This document shows positions 10,225 through 22,036 of a DNA stretch of 61,500 nt, piece by piece; the first letter of the stretch is position 1; every line of letters starts with the position of its first letter. The notes beneath the pieces were generated by a model. It was not told the DNA's origin. It worked only from the letters and a program-made list of their open reading frames with translations, and made no database searches. The stretch is from positions 7,615,040 through 7,676,539 of the forward strand of contig NC_135569.1 in NCBI RefSeq assembly GCF_964340395.1, given 5' to 3'. This stretch comes from Glandiceps talaboti (Eukaryota > Hemichordata > Enteropneusta > Spengelidae). Both the position numbers and the translations under genes were made by a program.

Positions 10225-13200
10225 ATGAAAATTACATGGAGCTCTATTCTCCTAGTTGCTTTAATATTCAGTGGTAGGTAGATACATACGTAATTTTGTG
10301 ATGCTTCGTGGTGAAAATTGGCCAGTCGGTTGGTTGGTTGGTCTGTCAGTCTGTCTGTCTCTATGTATGTCTCTCTGTCTCTCTGTATCTGTCTGTCTCT
10401 GTCTGTCTGTCTTTAGGTCAGTCAGACAGTCAGCCAGTCAGTGTTAACAGTTTTCAACACATCAAACTCGACTCCGTTAACAAAGGCAATTCTTGCGTTG
10501 TTAAGTTCGGTTCAGCGCCATGATCTTACAGCCTCACGTTGGCTACTTCGTCGATGCTCTCATCTCCTCTCCATATTGTGTACTTTGATGGCAGCAGTTC
10601 AATCCCAAAATTAACCTGACCAATCATGTATGTTATATGTTGAGCTGTTAAGTTGTTAAGGTTATTACGAAAATTTGAAATGTAAAAATATGTGACAAAT
10701 ACTGCTAATGAAATATCAACTCGCTATATTACGCGACTCTCGTTTCTATTGTTCAAGATACCAGACTTTGTTAACACTTTAACTAAAAATATTGAGTTGT
10801 TACTTAATATTAACATTTCACCTCATGAATTTCATTATTCGACATTACTTAATATTTAGACAACTATGGCGGACAGTTAGTGAACGGTGGTCGTACACAT
10901 TACGAGGGTCGTTCATGGTACGATGGTATCTCATCTAGATCAGAGCTCACTGCCTTTCTGTCTCAAAGACTTCGTATTCAAATGAACCGAGCAAAGCTGT
11001 CGCGATATGGTATGGAGGTAGGTGCTTTATCACATACATGTCAAATAAGAGTTTTGCCCTGCAACATGTTCTGTGCAGACCCTGTATCATGCTGTGGTAC
11101 AGATCTGTGTCCTGAGCGTAGAATCAAAGTCACGTGGTTGTAAAGGAATGGGGCGAATTTATAATAGCCGGGTAGGGGAGATAAGGATCAAATAAGAAGG
11201 ACGCGGCAAAAACAAAGAACAGAACCTGTTATCAAATCATTATGTCATCCTGAACATTTATTCAATACATTGATCCAGTTTCAGGTTTTCGCAAATGAAA
11301 TAAGAGAGACTGTGTCACGTGGTCTGGAACGAGACGATAGAATTTATACGTTTCAACATCACACTGACTGCAATTGTTCCCTCATATATATGTAAGTATA
11401 CATGTATTGGTTTCGTCCGTTCTTCAATACTTTTACAGCTAGTCTTCGATGTATCGGACAATCAAATAAAAGTTGAAAATAACAAATGGCACATTGCATA
11501 CGAATGGTAAATTATTAGTTGTTCTAGTATTCTGACATTTTATATGTATAATACACATTTTGTTCATGCCATGACACCGAGTCTGGCCCTTCTGATTATA
11601 AAAGATGTATTAGAGATGTATAATCTAATCTAATTTATTTCAGTGATGATGATAATCAGATGCAAGGCCTTGCTATAGATGTATACAACGAAGGTAAGTA
11701 TTAATACGTTAGTTATTCAGAATGAAACAAATCAGTCTTAAAGAGATCCAACTACCCATATCTCAGTGTTCAATGCAAATTTAGCAATCCAACGGATCAT
11801 CAAACTTATCTCCCCACCCACTTGTTCACACGTATGTATGTATGTATGTATGTATGTATGTATGTATGTATGTATGTATGTATGTATGTATGTATGAATG
11901 TATGTATGTATGTATGTATGTATGTATCAGCCATACTTTGTCGTTTACTGTCTGTGTGAATTACAAAGTTTACAAGTCTTCATGAGCAAGGCTCTCACTT
12001 TGACTATCTGAGGTTTTCAGGTATTTTAACAGATACCACACCTCCACTACGACTGGTATCCGCCAGAAATATGTAATGGCTTGATTTCACAAGAGATATA
12101 AGTATATGTAACAAAAGTAAACACAAACATTTACTAAAACTTATTGACATCTAATCTTCGAACTCATGGTTTAATAAACCATCAGCTCAATCCATATTTT
12201 CTTAAATAATTATTTTTAATTTATTTGATATCATTATGCACTTGTTTATGACCTTATGTATATTTACAGTATGTAAAGAAGCTGGAAAAAAGTGTCAGTT
12301 TGTCCACGCATCGTATGATTATTGTTTCCAAAATAACAAGGAAAGATATGGACTTGGCAAAGGTATGTTACAGGACGAAAAAATATACTTCCCTTAAGTT
12401 ATATTTCCCACATACCTAACTACCTACCTACCTACATAACTGCTTACTATATCAACCAATACAAAACAATACAATACAATACAATACAAAACAATACAAT
12501 ACAATACAATACAATACAATACAATACAATACAATACAATACAATACAATACAATACAATACATACAATACAGTTCAGTACAGTAAGTACAAAATGCAAT
12601 GCTATACTATACCATACGATACTATATTATACAATACAAAACAGTGAAATACAATACAATACAATACAATACAATACAATACAATACAATACAATTCACT
12701 ATAATAACTAGCAGTGACAGGCAAAGAAGTCTATAGTATGGCAGAAATATATCAAACACCTATTGATTGTGTATATCAACTCTGAAATAATTCACAGATT
12801 AACTATAACGATAAAACTTCTTTCTTTATTTTAGGATTAATAACGAGGCAGTTTGATGCTTGCACTGCAACGTATTCAAGCGAGGCTGCACTAGTTGTAT
12901 CTTTTAGCAAAGACATCATACAAGACTATAAGGGGGACGCTGGCTTTTTTGTTAAGAGTGGAAATCCAGGAAATTTCGACCCAACCAATATAAGTGGAAA
13001 GAGAATAGGTATGTGCATCCTGGGACAATCGTATTTTATGCATGAATCTACATTGATTCAAAAACTGGTATTCAGTGCCAACAGTTGTACAGTTTAGTCG
13101 TATTTCATCCCTTTACCTTACATGAGGATGAGATATTGTGGTTATGATGTCTATTTCTCTGTCTGTCTCTCTGTCTATCTATCTGTCTGCCTGGCTATCT

Positions 13201-14052
13201 GTTTGCCTGTCTGTTCTCGTCATCATTTTAAAAAACAGGGTGACTTTATATGTTCTTTGAGGTAATGGCTGGAAAGATTCAAATATGGTGAAGATGTGAC
13301 AAGAGTAATGACGGATATTTGGGATAAATGGCATAAATAATAGTCAATCGTATCTTATGCATGAATCAACATTAAGTCAAAAGCTGTGATCGTTAGTGCC
13401 AACAGTCATGCAGTTTAGTCATATTTCTTCATTTTGTCGTACATGAGGGTGAGGTATTGTGGTCATCCTGTCTATTTCTATGCCTCTCTATCTGTCCACC
13501 TGTCTATCTGTCTGTCGGTCTGCCTGTCTGTCTGTCCTCATCATCATTTTTAAAAAACAGGGTCACTTTATATGTTCTTTGAGGTAATGGCTGGAAAGGT
13601 TCAAGTATGGTGAAGATGTGACAAGAGTAATGACGGATATTTGGGATAAATGGTATAAATAATAGTCCGGCAGTCTATGTAATGGTTCTTGTGCTATCCA
13701 CTTTTCTGGGTTTAATTTGTTCAGGAAAAGCTAATAAACAAACTACGATTTAAAAAAAAAATGTTTTAAAGTAAGTTTTTCTCCTAAAAATATGCTAGCT
13801 CTACTACACACTATTCAACTTTTGAAGCCCTCAGAGACAGGCTATTGTTTCTCTATTAGAGAGAATATTCGTGATGTGTTAATTTCCTAAACGTTACTCA
13901 GTATTTTCAAGGACGAATAGGATTTAAATTTATAAAAAATTAATATATTTTCAAATCTATATGTGTATGCTTTCTTCTTTTCATTGTAATATTTGTCACA
14001 TTGCATTGTATTGGTTTGTATGTATATATGCATGTATGTGTGTGTATGTATG

Positions 14053-14086
<34 letters not shown>

Positions 14087-14123
14087 TGTATGTGTGTGTA
14101 TGTATGAATGTGTGTATATGTAC

Positions 14124-14154
<31 letters not shown>

Positions 14155-14774
14155 TGTATGTATGTATGTATGTATGTATGTATGTATGTATGTATGTATG
14201 TATGTATGTATGTATGTGTATTTGTATGGGATTGTGGACATGTTCACACATATCCTGCAATAGAGCCAATAGTTATAACTAAAGTGAATACTTCTTTTAT
14301 TTAATTCAAAGGGTTTATCAACAGTTATCCGAGTAACAGGCACTGTCTTAAGAAAAACAACATCCTAGGAGCAGAGACATTGCATTCTTCGCAGATGTTC
14401 TTTTACGAGAATGAGAAAATTGTAGCGATAGCCCTGAATGAAAATAAGGTATAAAAAAGGCAAGGTCTAACTAGGCAACTTGACAACTTAAGTCTGTGCT
14501 AAGTAAGCATAGTCATGGTAGACTAATTGAAACTAATATAATACGTACTCCTCAAGTCCAGGTAAATAGAGTAGCATCTTTAAACACTTGATCAAGTGAA
14601 CATTATTATTATATCACATTATATTTATTGTATTGTATTGTATTGTAATGTATTGTATTCAATTATATTGTATTATATTGATATTGTAATATACTATGAT
14701 AATACTATAATATTGTCTTGTATTAATCATATACACTATTTTATATGTATCATCATCATCGTTGTTGTTGTTGT

Positions 14775-14817
<43 letters not shown>

Positions 14818-15835
14818 CGTCGTCGTCGTTGGAATGTTGTAAATTTGACTCATCTTTTCTCAAGAATGGCATCTTTGGACTTATGGATTGTATAAAAAAG
14901 ATTAGAAAAGCTATTTGAAACAGAAAACTTTTCTATTTCTCTGACTTGCCTCGTCCTCCCTTGTAGACATAGATTGAGTTTATATTTATCCCCTTTCAAC
15001 AGATTGATGCTGCATTTTCGCATGCGTATCCTTACAAACACGATGATGAGATTACTCATAATGAGATGATTGGTGGTACACCTGATGGTGTTGAATCCAT
15101 TGGCGACCTTGTAAATTGTTCAAAAGGGGTACGAGTGGTTACTCGCAAGGATAATCCGTTACTAGAGTGGTTTGATGAAGGATTCAGAAAAATCAAAGAA
15201 AATGGGAAATACGCCGCTATTTGTCACAGAGCTGAAGCTACCCATGGTGAGTATTGTGAGCTATGTGCACATTGATGTAAATGTTTGGAAAATCTATGAC
15301 TGATTTCCAATGAAATGGGTGTTTGAATCGATAAATTTGAAGAGAATACAATAAACTACTGTCAATAGCTAATAGATCAGCAATGCTACTAATGATTTTA
15401 AAAAGTCAAAAGACACATAAAGCTTAATTCACTTAACAAAACATTAAACTACACTCAAGGTGGACGGAACACGGGTAAGAAAGGACCATTTCACTGTACA
15501 ATATAGCGCAACATTCTACTAAAACCGCAACTAGCATAGTCGGACGATTGACATCAATTTGATAGAATAGTTATTGTCCATCTAATGCATAAGTCTGTTG
15601 GCCCCATTAGACAACAATGGATAAATACTAGCATGATGAAGATGAACAATGTCTAAAGTTGGTGTTTCTTGGCAATCACGTGACATTTATATGACGTTTA
15701 TATAATGAAATAGTTCTCCAGAACCCACATTTACGAAAATATCTATATTTCCTGAAGTGGTGTTCCCTTTTAATTAACAGTTATTGTATTCTTTTCCTTT
15801 CAGGAAAGAAGGGACCTGTTGCTTGCAACTTGTAA
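10225..15835 (+). CDS. Array copy 1: secreted bacterial-type family 3 solute-binding protein, ten exons
   Basis: Exons: 10225-10273, 10860-11017, 11285-11391, 11439-11506, 11644-11693, 12270-12362, 12835-13008, 14312-14448, 15003-15246, 15804-15835 (TAA). Exon 1 is a signal peptide (MKITWSSILLVALIFS). Exons 2-3 encode an unrecognised ~88-residue segment (DNYGGQLVNGGRTH..., ...DCNCSL). Exons 4-10 form a continuous SBP_bac_3 domain: WHIAYE, MQGLAIDVYNE, FDACTATYSS, SFSKD, GFFVKSGNP, NISGKRIG, the ALNENKIDAAF hinge, TRKDNPLLEWF and GKYAAIC. There is no membrane helix or channel insert, so it is an extracellular binding protein rather than an ionotropic glutamate receptor. The 'T-P-E-R' arginine that grips amino-acid ligands is Ala here. 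Exon frames are open, but exon 3 ends in phase 2 while exon 4 reads in phase 0; only with a 105-nt exon 3 is the total (1110 nt, 369 residues) in frame. Polyadenylation signal at 15968-15973. Confidence 0.7.
10320..10445. repeat. TCTG-type microsatellite in intron 1 of copy 1
   Basis: Imperfect gtct/tctg units grading into gtca. The same intron of copies 2, 3 and 4 holds its counterpart. Confidence 0.85.
11832..11930. repeat. TATG microsatellite in intron 5 of copy 1
   Basis: About 25 tatg units with one tgaa interruption. Counterparts are in intron 5 of copies 2 and 3; copy 4 has lost it. Confidence 0.95.
12464..12702. repeat. AATAC pentanucleotide tracts in intron 6 of copy 1
   Basis: Two runs of the pentamer (about 12464-12565 and 12645-12695) are separated by degenerate 'actatacta' sequence. 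Present in intron 6 of all four copies. Confidence 0.95.
13026..13663. repeat. 319-bp tandem duplication inside intron 7 of copy 1
   Basis: Two units with period 319 (13026-13344 and 13345-13663) both run from 'caatcgtat-ttatgcatgaat' through a TCTG microsatellite and 'gacggatatttgggataaatgg' to 'ataaataatag'. Unit 1 matches intron 7 of copies 3 and 4 ('attgattcaaaaactgg'). Unit 2 matches intron 7 of copy 2 ('aacattaagtcaaaagctg'). Confidence 0.85.
14012..14222. repeat. TATG microsatellite in intron 7 of copy 1
   Basis: Long tatg/tgtg tract ending about 90 bp before exon 8. Matched in copies 2 (about 24860-24945), 3 (about 32247-32420) and, almost lost, 4 (38521-38540). Confidence 0.95.
14628..14830. 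repeat. GTATT pentanucleotide and GTT trinucleotide tracts in intron 8 of copy 1
   Basis: A short gtatt run (about 14628-14690) is followed by a gtt tract ending in gtc units (14760-14829). Both occur in the same order in intron 8 of copies 2, 3 and 4. Confidence 0.9.
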
Positions 15836-18061
15836 GTGAAAAGTGTTGCTGAAGAATTCACACGTAGAACTCGAGAAAAACATTTAAAATACTTCTACCA
15901 TTCTACAAAGTAGGAGACGAAATTTAACAGATTAATCCCAGAAAAATGGCTATTCAGATAGCATTGCAATAAACACTTTGCTTTGTGATTTGGTTTACAT
16001 GTCTATCTTAGTCTAAAGCCTTCAATTTTTAAATCATTCTTATTAATATTTACTCTTTTAAGCGTTTTACATTTGTTGTGAGAATGTTTGTGCACAATCT
16101 TTGTTTTTTACCTTTTTCAGCTTTGTTTTCTTAGCGTGCATTATTTTTTTGTTTTATTTCATTTTGTTCTTCTATGAAGCCCCTATGTGCACTGTGGTGG
16201 ATATATAGCATTATATAAATGTTGTTATTATGTAAACATTTGTTGATTTGTTCATTATATTTGATTTTACAAAATCTTTCCCTTGCAGCTACCAGCTGTA
16301 AAATCAATATTGTTGCTAGTAAACCATACTAACTATAAAGTTTCAGTTTGTATATTGGTGGAGCGATGTGTTTTGTTGCTGATTTATTGAACAAAATAAA
16401 TACTTACACTGATTGCATGCAAGCATAAAAATGATATATTTTCTCTCACTGTGAATATGATCAACATCACTGATGGATGAAATGACTCGGAGGAAGATTG
16501 AAACATTCTTTGTTTGTGTTCAAAGTGAGATAACATTTATCAATTACACCTAAAAATTGTTTGGTCCGGTTACCTGACCCCACCCATATTTTCACTGCCA
16601 ACCGTAAACTATTGTTTTTACATATTTGAGAATAAATAAATTGTCACAATTGTAAAAAAAAAAATTAAAAAAAAATAAAAAATGATTGGCAGCTTAAACT
16701 AGGGCGTTCGAGTTATCGGAAACACACATTATTTGGTCTAATTTAAAACAATTTAAACTAAAATTTACGACTAGAATTATTCAATGTATATGTATATCCA
16801 GACAATTAAAATCCCCCCCCCGCTGATATCCTGACCCTAAATGATGATATTTATATTATAATTATGATTCTCATCTGGTACGAAAACGAGAATTTAGGTG
16901 CTTTTAAAAATAAACTCGTTATACAAATAGTGTTTCTTTTTGGCATGTAATGCCTGTGAAATATAAACGCTGCCTGTCAAATATCTCGGATGTTAGAAGT
17001 TTCCCATTCGACAGAGTGGCAAGATACGACATGCACACATTAAGCATCATGAAAACGCCACTTCAGCGATATCTATGCTACGTGGTCCTAAGTGAAACAG
17101 GGACAAGACGTATATAGAGGAGTGTGATGTTCAACTTAGATTTAAAATATCTAGTTCGAGGTTGCTCATATTTGTCTTCTCCTTGTATCATTCTATGGTT
17201 ACCACTCATATCAATCACAGGGTGTCAGGATGACCTGTAGTGACGTTAGCTAATCTCTCAACTATGCAAATGGCTGTTTATCCAACTTCTTCGTTTGCAA
17301 AAGATATGGCCACTTCCTTAATGGCAACTGATCAAGTTAATCTCCAATCACTGGTTAAACACAGAACTGTCCTATATAAAGAGGATTATGGCTAATCTAC
17401 GCAAATGTGGGAAAGTCAAACTGATGTACAGAGCACTAGCTTCTGGGTCTTGTTTTCAGCATTTTTTCTGTGCTCCGAGAAATACACAGGTCATGTATCG
17501 TGTACAAATTGTTTGTGAATGTCGTAGGATGGTAACTTGATACACAAATTAGTTGAAAACCAATCTGTTTGTTTCATAGACTGAAAAAACTTTCAAAATG
17601 AGACAAATTCAACTGCAAACAGGTGTGTAGATTGTGTGTCACTCAGGATTATTCAAATATGCGGCTTTTGCATGTGAACACCCCAGATAGGGACTGTTTA
17701 TATTTTTGGTGATTTAATTACTTTGCCATTGAGTCATCACAAGTTCTCCATCTCCGAATATACAGTCAGTCATATGCAAAATAGGGTCCCAGGCCCAGGC
17801 AGTCGTATGTTACAAGTTTAGGTCATGATAGCCTGGGTAATTCGTGTTTAGAGAGCGAAAGCGACCCATGGTCGCTTATCGTATTGTTTCGGGAGAACAC
17901 CCGAGGTCTAGCAGATAGACTAGTCGATGTTTTACTTGGACCAATTCAGAAATTGTGTTATTGATCAAACCTTGACCTATACCATGCCAGCTGCAGCGCA
18001 TGCGGTCAAAAACCAACCTTGAACAAAATTGAACTTTGATTTCGTCTCACATGTGTACAAG
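15836..18061. other. Intergenic unit spacer, copy 1 to copy 2
   Basis: 3' UTR with AATAAA at 15968-15973, then the shared spacer blocks: the 'gtgcactgtggtggatatatag' motif at about 16188, an A-rich patch at about 16640-16685, a C run at about 16815 and the 'cacagggtgtcaggatgacctg' block at about 17217. The promoter-proximal block with the palindrome is at 17860-17876. An insert at about 17345-17800 relative to other spacers shows no gene. Confidence 0.6.
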
Positions 18062-18116
18062 ATGAAAATTGCATGGAGCTCTATTCTCCTAGTTGCTTTA
18101 TTACTCAGTGGTAGGT

Positions 18117-18117
<1 letters not shown>

Positions 18118-18196
<79 letters not shown>
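18118..18196. repeat. TA dinucleotide microsatellite in intron 1 of copy 2
   Basis: About 39 uninterrupted TA units start 7 bp after the splice donor. No other copy has more than two or three TA units at this place, so the expansion is private to copy 2. Confidence 0.97.
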
Positions 18197-18198
<2 letters not shown>

Positions 18199-18289
18199 GT
18201 TATATCAAAGTAATTTTGTCATGTTTCATGGTGAAAATTGGCCCGTTGATTGGCTGCTTGGTTGGTCGGTCTGTCTTTCTGTCTCTGAC

Positions 18290-18350
18290 TATCTGTCAGT
18301 CAGTCAGTCAGTCAGTCGGTAGGTTGGTTGGTCGGTCGGTCGGTCGGTCG

Positions 18351-18384
<34 letters not shown>

Positions 18385-18460
18385 ATGTCTGTCTTTCTGT
18401 CCCTGTCTATCTGTCAGTCAGTCAGTCAGTCAGTCAGACAGTCAGTCAGTCGGTCAGTGT
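18290..18460. repeat. GTCA / GTCG / GTCT microsatellite in intron 1 of copy 2
   Basis: Blocks of related tetranucleotides; counterpart of the tract at 10320-10445. Confidence 0.9.
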
Positions 18461-19891
18461 TAACAGTTTTCAGCACATCAAATGCGACTCCGTTAACAAA
18501 GGCAATGCGTTGTTCAGTTCAGTTCTGCGCCATGATCTTGCAGCCTCACGTTGGCTACTTCGGCGATGCTGTCATCGTCATCAGTGCTCTGTTTCTCCTC
18601 TCCACATTTTATACTTTGACGGCAGCAATTCAATCCCAAAATTAACTGACCAATCACGTATGTTATATGTTGAGCTGTTAAGTTGTTAAGGTTATTACGA
18701 ATCTTTACAATGTAAAAATATGTGACAATTACTGCTAATGAAATACAACTCACTATATTATGCGACACTCGTTTCTATTGTTCAATATACCAGACTTTTT
18801 AAACACTTTAACTAAAAATATTGAGTTATCACTTACTATAGGTGGTCCATGAACATTTCACCTCATGAATATCATTATTCGACATTACTTAATATTTAGA
18901 CAACTATGGCGGACAGTTAGTGAACGGTGGTCGTACACATTTCGAGGGGCGTTCATGGTACGATGGTATCTCATCTAGGTCAGAGCTCAGTGCCTCTCTG
19001 TCTCAAAGACTTCCCATGCAAATGAACCGAGCAATGCTGTCGAGATATGGTATGGAGGTAGGTGCTTTATCACACAGATATAAAAGAAGAGTTTTAACCT
19101 GCAACATGTTCTGTGCAGACTCTGTATAATGCTGTGGTACAGATCTGTGTCCCGAGCGTAGAATCAAAGTCACGTGGTTGAAAAGGAATGGGGAGAATTG
19201 ATAGTAGGGTAGGGGAGATGACGATATATTAAGGAGGACGCGGTAAAAACAAAGAACAGAACCTTTTATCAAATCATTATGTCATCCTGAAGATCTTTTC
19301 ACTACATTGATCAAGTTTCAGATTTTCGCCAATGAAATAAGAGAGACTGTGTCACGTGGTCTGGAACGAGACGATAGAATTTATACGTTTCAACATAATA
19401 CTGACTGCAATTGTTCCCTCATATATGTGTAAGTATACATGTATTGCTTTCGTCCATTCTTCAATACTTTTACAGCTAGACTTCGATGTATCGGACAATC
19501 AAATAAAACATATAAATAAAATAACAAATGGCACATTGCATATGAATGGTAAATTATTAGATGTTCTAGTATTCTGAAATTTTATATGTATAATACACAT
19601 TTTGTTCATGCTGGACACCCGGTCTGGGCCTTTTGATTATGAAATATGTATTAGAGATGTATTATGTAATCCAATTTGTTTCAGTGATGATGATAATCAG
19701 ATGCAAGGCCTTGCTGTAGATGTATACAACGAAGGTCAGTATTAATATGTTAGTTATTCAGAATGAAACAAATCAGTCGTAAAGAGATCCACCTATATCT
19801 AAGTGCTCATTGCAAATTTAGCAATCCAACGACACATCAAACCTATCCCCCCACCCACTTGTTTCACACGTCTGTAATATACATTTTCCAG

Positions 19892-20136
19892 TTTTGTGTG
19901 TGTGTATGTATGTATGTATGTATGTATGTATGTATGTATGTATGTATGTATGTATGTATGTATGTATGTATGTACGTATGTATGGATGGATGGATGGATG
20001 GATGGATGTATGGATGGATGGATGGATGTGTGTATGTATGTATGTATGTATGTATGTATGTATGTATGTATGTATGTATGTATGTATGTATGTATGTATG
20101 TATGTATGTATGTATGTATGTATGCATTTATGTATG

Positions 20137-20167
<31 letters not shown>
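19892..20167. repeat. TATG / GATG microsatellite in intron 5 of copy 2
   Basis: A tatg tract of about 270 bp with an internal gatg block (about 19981-20030). Confidence 0.97.
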
Positions 20168-20654
20168 GTTTACAAATCTTCATGAGTCAGGCTCTCACGT
20201 TATCTATCTGACGTATTTAGGTATTTTATCAGCTACCACACCTTGACTACGACTTGTGTCCGTCAGAAATATGCAATGGCTTTATTTCACAAGAGACATG
20301 AGTATATGTAACAACAGTAAACAAAAACATTTACTAAAACTTATTGGCATTCTAATCTTCGAACTCGTGGTTTATTAAATCATCAGCTCAATCCATATTT
20401 TCTTTAATGATAAATAATAGTTTTTAAATTTATTTGACATGATTATGCACTTGTTTTTGACCTTGTGTATATACAGTATGTAAAGAAGAGGGGAAAAAGT
20501 GTCAGTTTGTCCAAGCACCGTATCGTTATTGTTTCCAAAGTAACAAAGAAAGATATGGACTTGGCAAAGGTATGTTACAGGACAAAACATATTCCTACCC
20601 TTAAGTTCAATTTCCCACATATCTACCTATCTACCTAACTGCTTACTGTAAAAA

Positions 20655-20815
20655 AACAATACAATTAATACAATACAATGCAATACAGTACAGTAAGTAC
20701 ACAACGCTCTTCTATACTATACTTTACTATATTGTACAATACAAAACAGCAATACAAAGCAATGTAATACAAAGCAATGTAATACAATACAATACAATAC
20801 AATACAATACAATGT
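20655..20815. repeat. AATAC tracts in intron 6 of copy 2
   Basis: Shorter and more degenerate than in copies 1, 3 and 4; about six clean units near 20775-20810. Confidence 0.85.
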
Positions 20816-21387
20816 AATGCAGTGCAATTTATTATAATAACTAGTGGTGACATGCAAAGAAGTCTGTAGTACAGCAGAAAGATATCAAACACCTATTGAT
20901 TGTGTATATCAACTCTGAAATAATTCACAGATTAACTATAACGATAAAACTTCTTTCTTTATTTGAGGATTAATGTCGAGGCAGTTTGATGCATGCACTG
21001 CAACGTATTCAAGCGACGCTGCAATATTTGCATCTTTTAGCAAAGACAGCATACAAGACTACAAGGGGGCCTCTGGCTTTTTTGTTAAGAGTGGAAATCC
21101 AGGAAATTTCGACCCAACCAATATAAGCGGAATAAGAATAGGTATGTACATCCTCGGACAATCGTATCTTATTCATGAATCAACATTAAGTCAAAAGCTG
21201 TGATCGTCAGTGCCAACAGTCATGCAGTTTAGTCATATTTCATCATTTTGTCGTACATGAGGGTGAGGTATTGTGGTTATCCTGTCTATTTCTATGCCTC
21301 TCTAGCTGTCTGCCTGTCTATCTGTCTGTCTGTCTGCCTGTCCTCGTCATCATTTAAAAAAAACCAGGGTGACTTTATATGGTCTTT

Positions 21388-21567
21388 GACCAGTGAAACG
21401 ATATACCCCTTATTTAATAATTTTAACATTTTAAAAAAATGGTCTAATCTATATTAAATTCGAGTAAACGAGACCAGTGTAACGACCGACAGTACAATGA
21501 TAGACAAACTGTGAGTACAAAGGTCAATATATACAATCGGCTCAGCTGTGTATGATGTCATAGTTCT
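21388..21567 (+). repeat. Maverick left terminal inverted repeat
   Basis: Outer end 'gaccagtgaaacgatatacc'. Its internal 'gagaccagtgtaacg' at about 21470-21486 repeats the terminal word, giving a subterminal copy of the end. It pairs with 24411-24600. Confidence 0.85.
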
Positions 21568-21657
21568 TCACCTCTATGACCTGTGGGGTGATCATTTAAA
21601 CAAATGATATATATATATATATATATATATTTATAATACTATATACCATTAGAGAAA

Positions 21658-21964
21658 ACTGCGCTACTTGTGATAGATCAGCACCTGAATTTAAATGTGA
21701 AAAATGCAACAAACGTTTTAAACATAGACATAATTTTATCAAACATACAAATATAAAACACTTCTGTGAGAATAAAAAATGTGAATATCCTGGGGCATGT
21801 CCAACATGTGATCATGTTTTTACCGAGTTTACATGTGATAAATGTGGGTTTGTATATAAATATGAGTGCCATTTTAAGGAAACATCTTAACAGAGGAACA
21901 CCTTGCGTTTAAGAACCTAAGAGATATTTCTGTGAATGCAGTTTAGAATTAGGTAGTTATTTTG
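21658..21964 (+). pseudogene. Maverick zinc-finger remnant
   Basis: Translated pieces contain C2H2-type spacing: C-E-K-C ... H ... H at about 21705-21765, then C-P-T-C and C-D-K-C pairs, then a Y-F-C-E-C ... H-K-N-K-I-C unit near 21920-21995 in another frame. Zinc fingers of this kind commonly precede the polymerase in animal Mavericks. At least one frameshift (near 21880) and in-frame stops break it. Confidence 0.6.
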
Positions 21965-22036
21965 CATTGTATAGACATAAAAATAAAATTTGTAAGTTGT
22001 GAATTACCAATTGAACAAATAATATATTATATAATT

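Noticed and set aside
11389-11438. U12-type AT-AC intron between exons 3 and 4
   Set aside because: The 5' end (ATGTAAGT) lacks the U12 consensus ATATCCTT and the 3' end is a normal CAG; an altered U2-type donor is simpler.
11304-11510. Continuous frame across exon 3, intron 3 and exon 4 (VVWNETIEF... to ...HIAYEW)
   Set aside because: It reads exon 3 in the wrong frame, copy 3 has a stop in it, and the stretch before exon 4 is a typical pyrimidine-rich acceptor with non-synonymous drift between copies.
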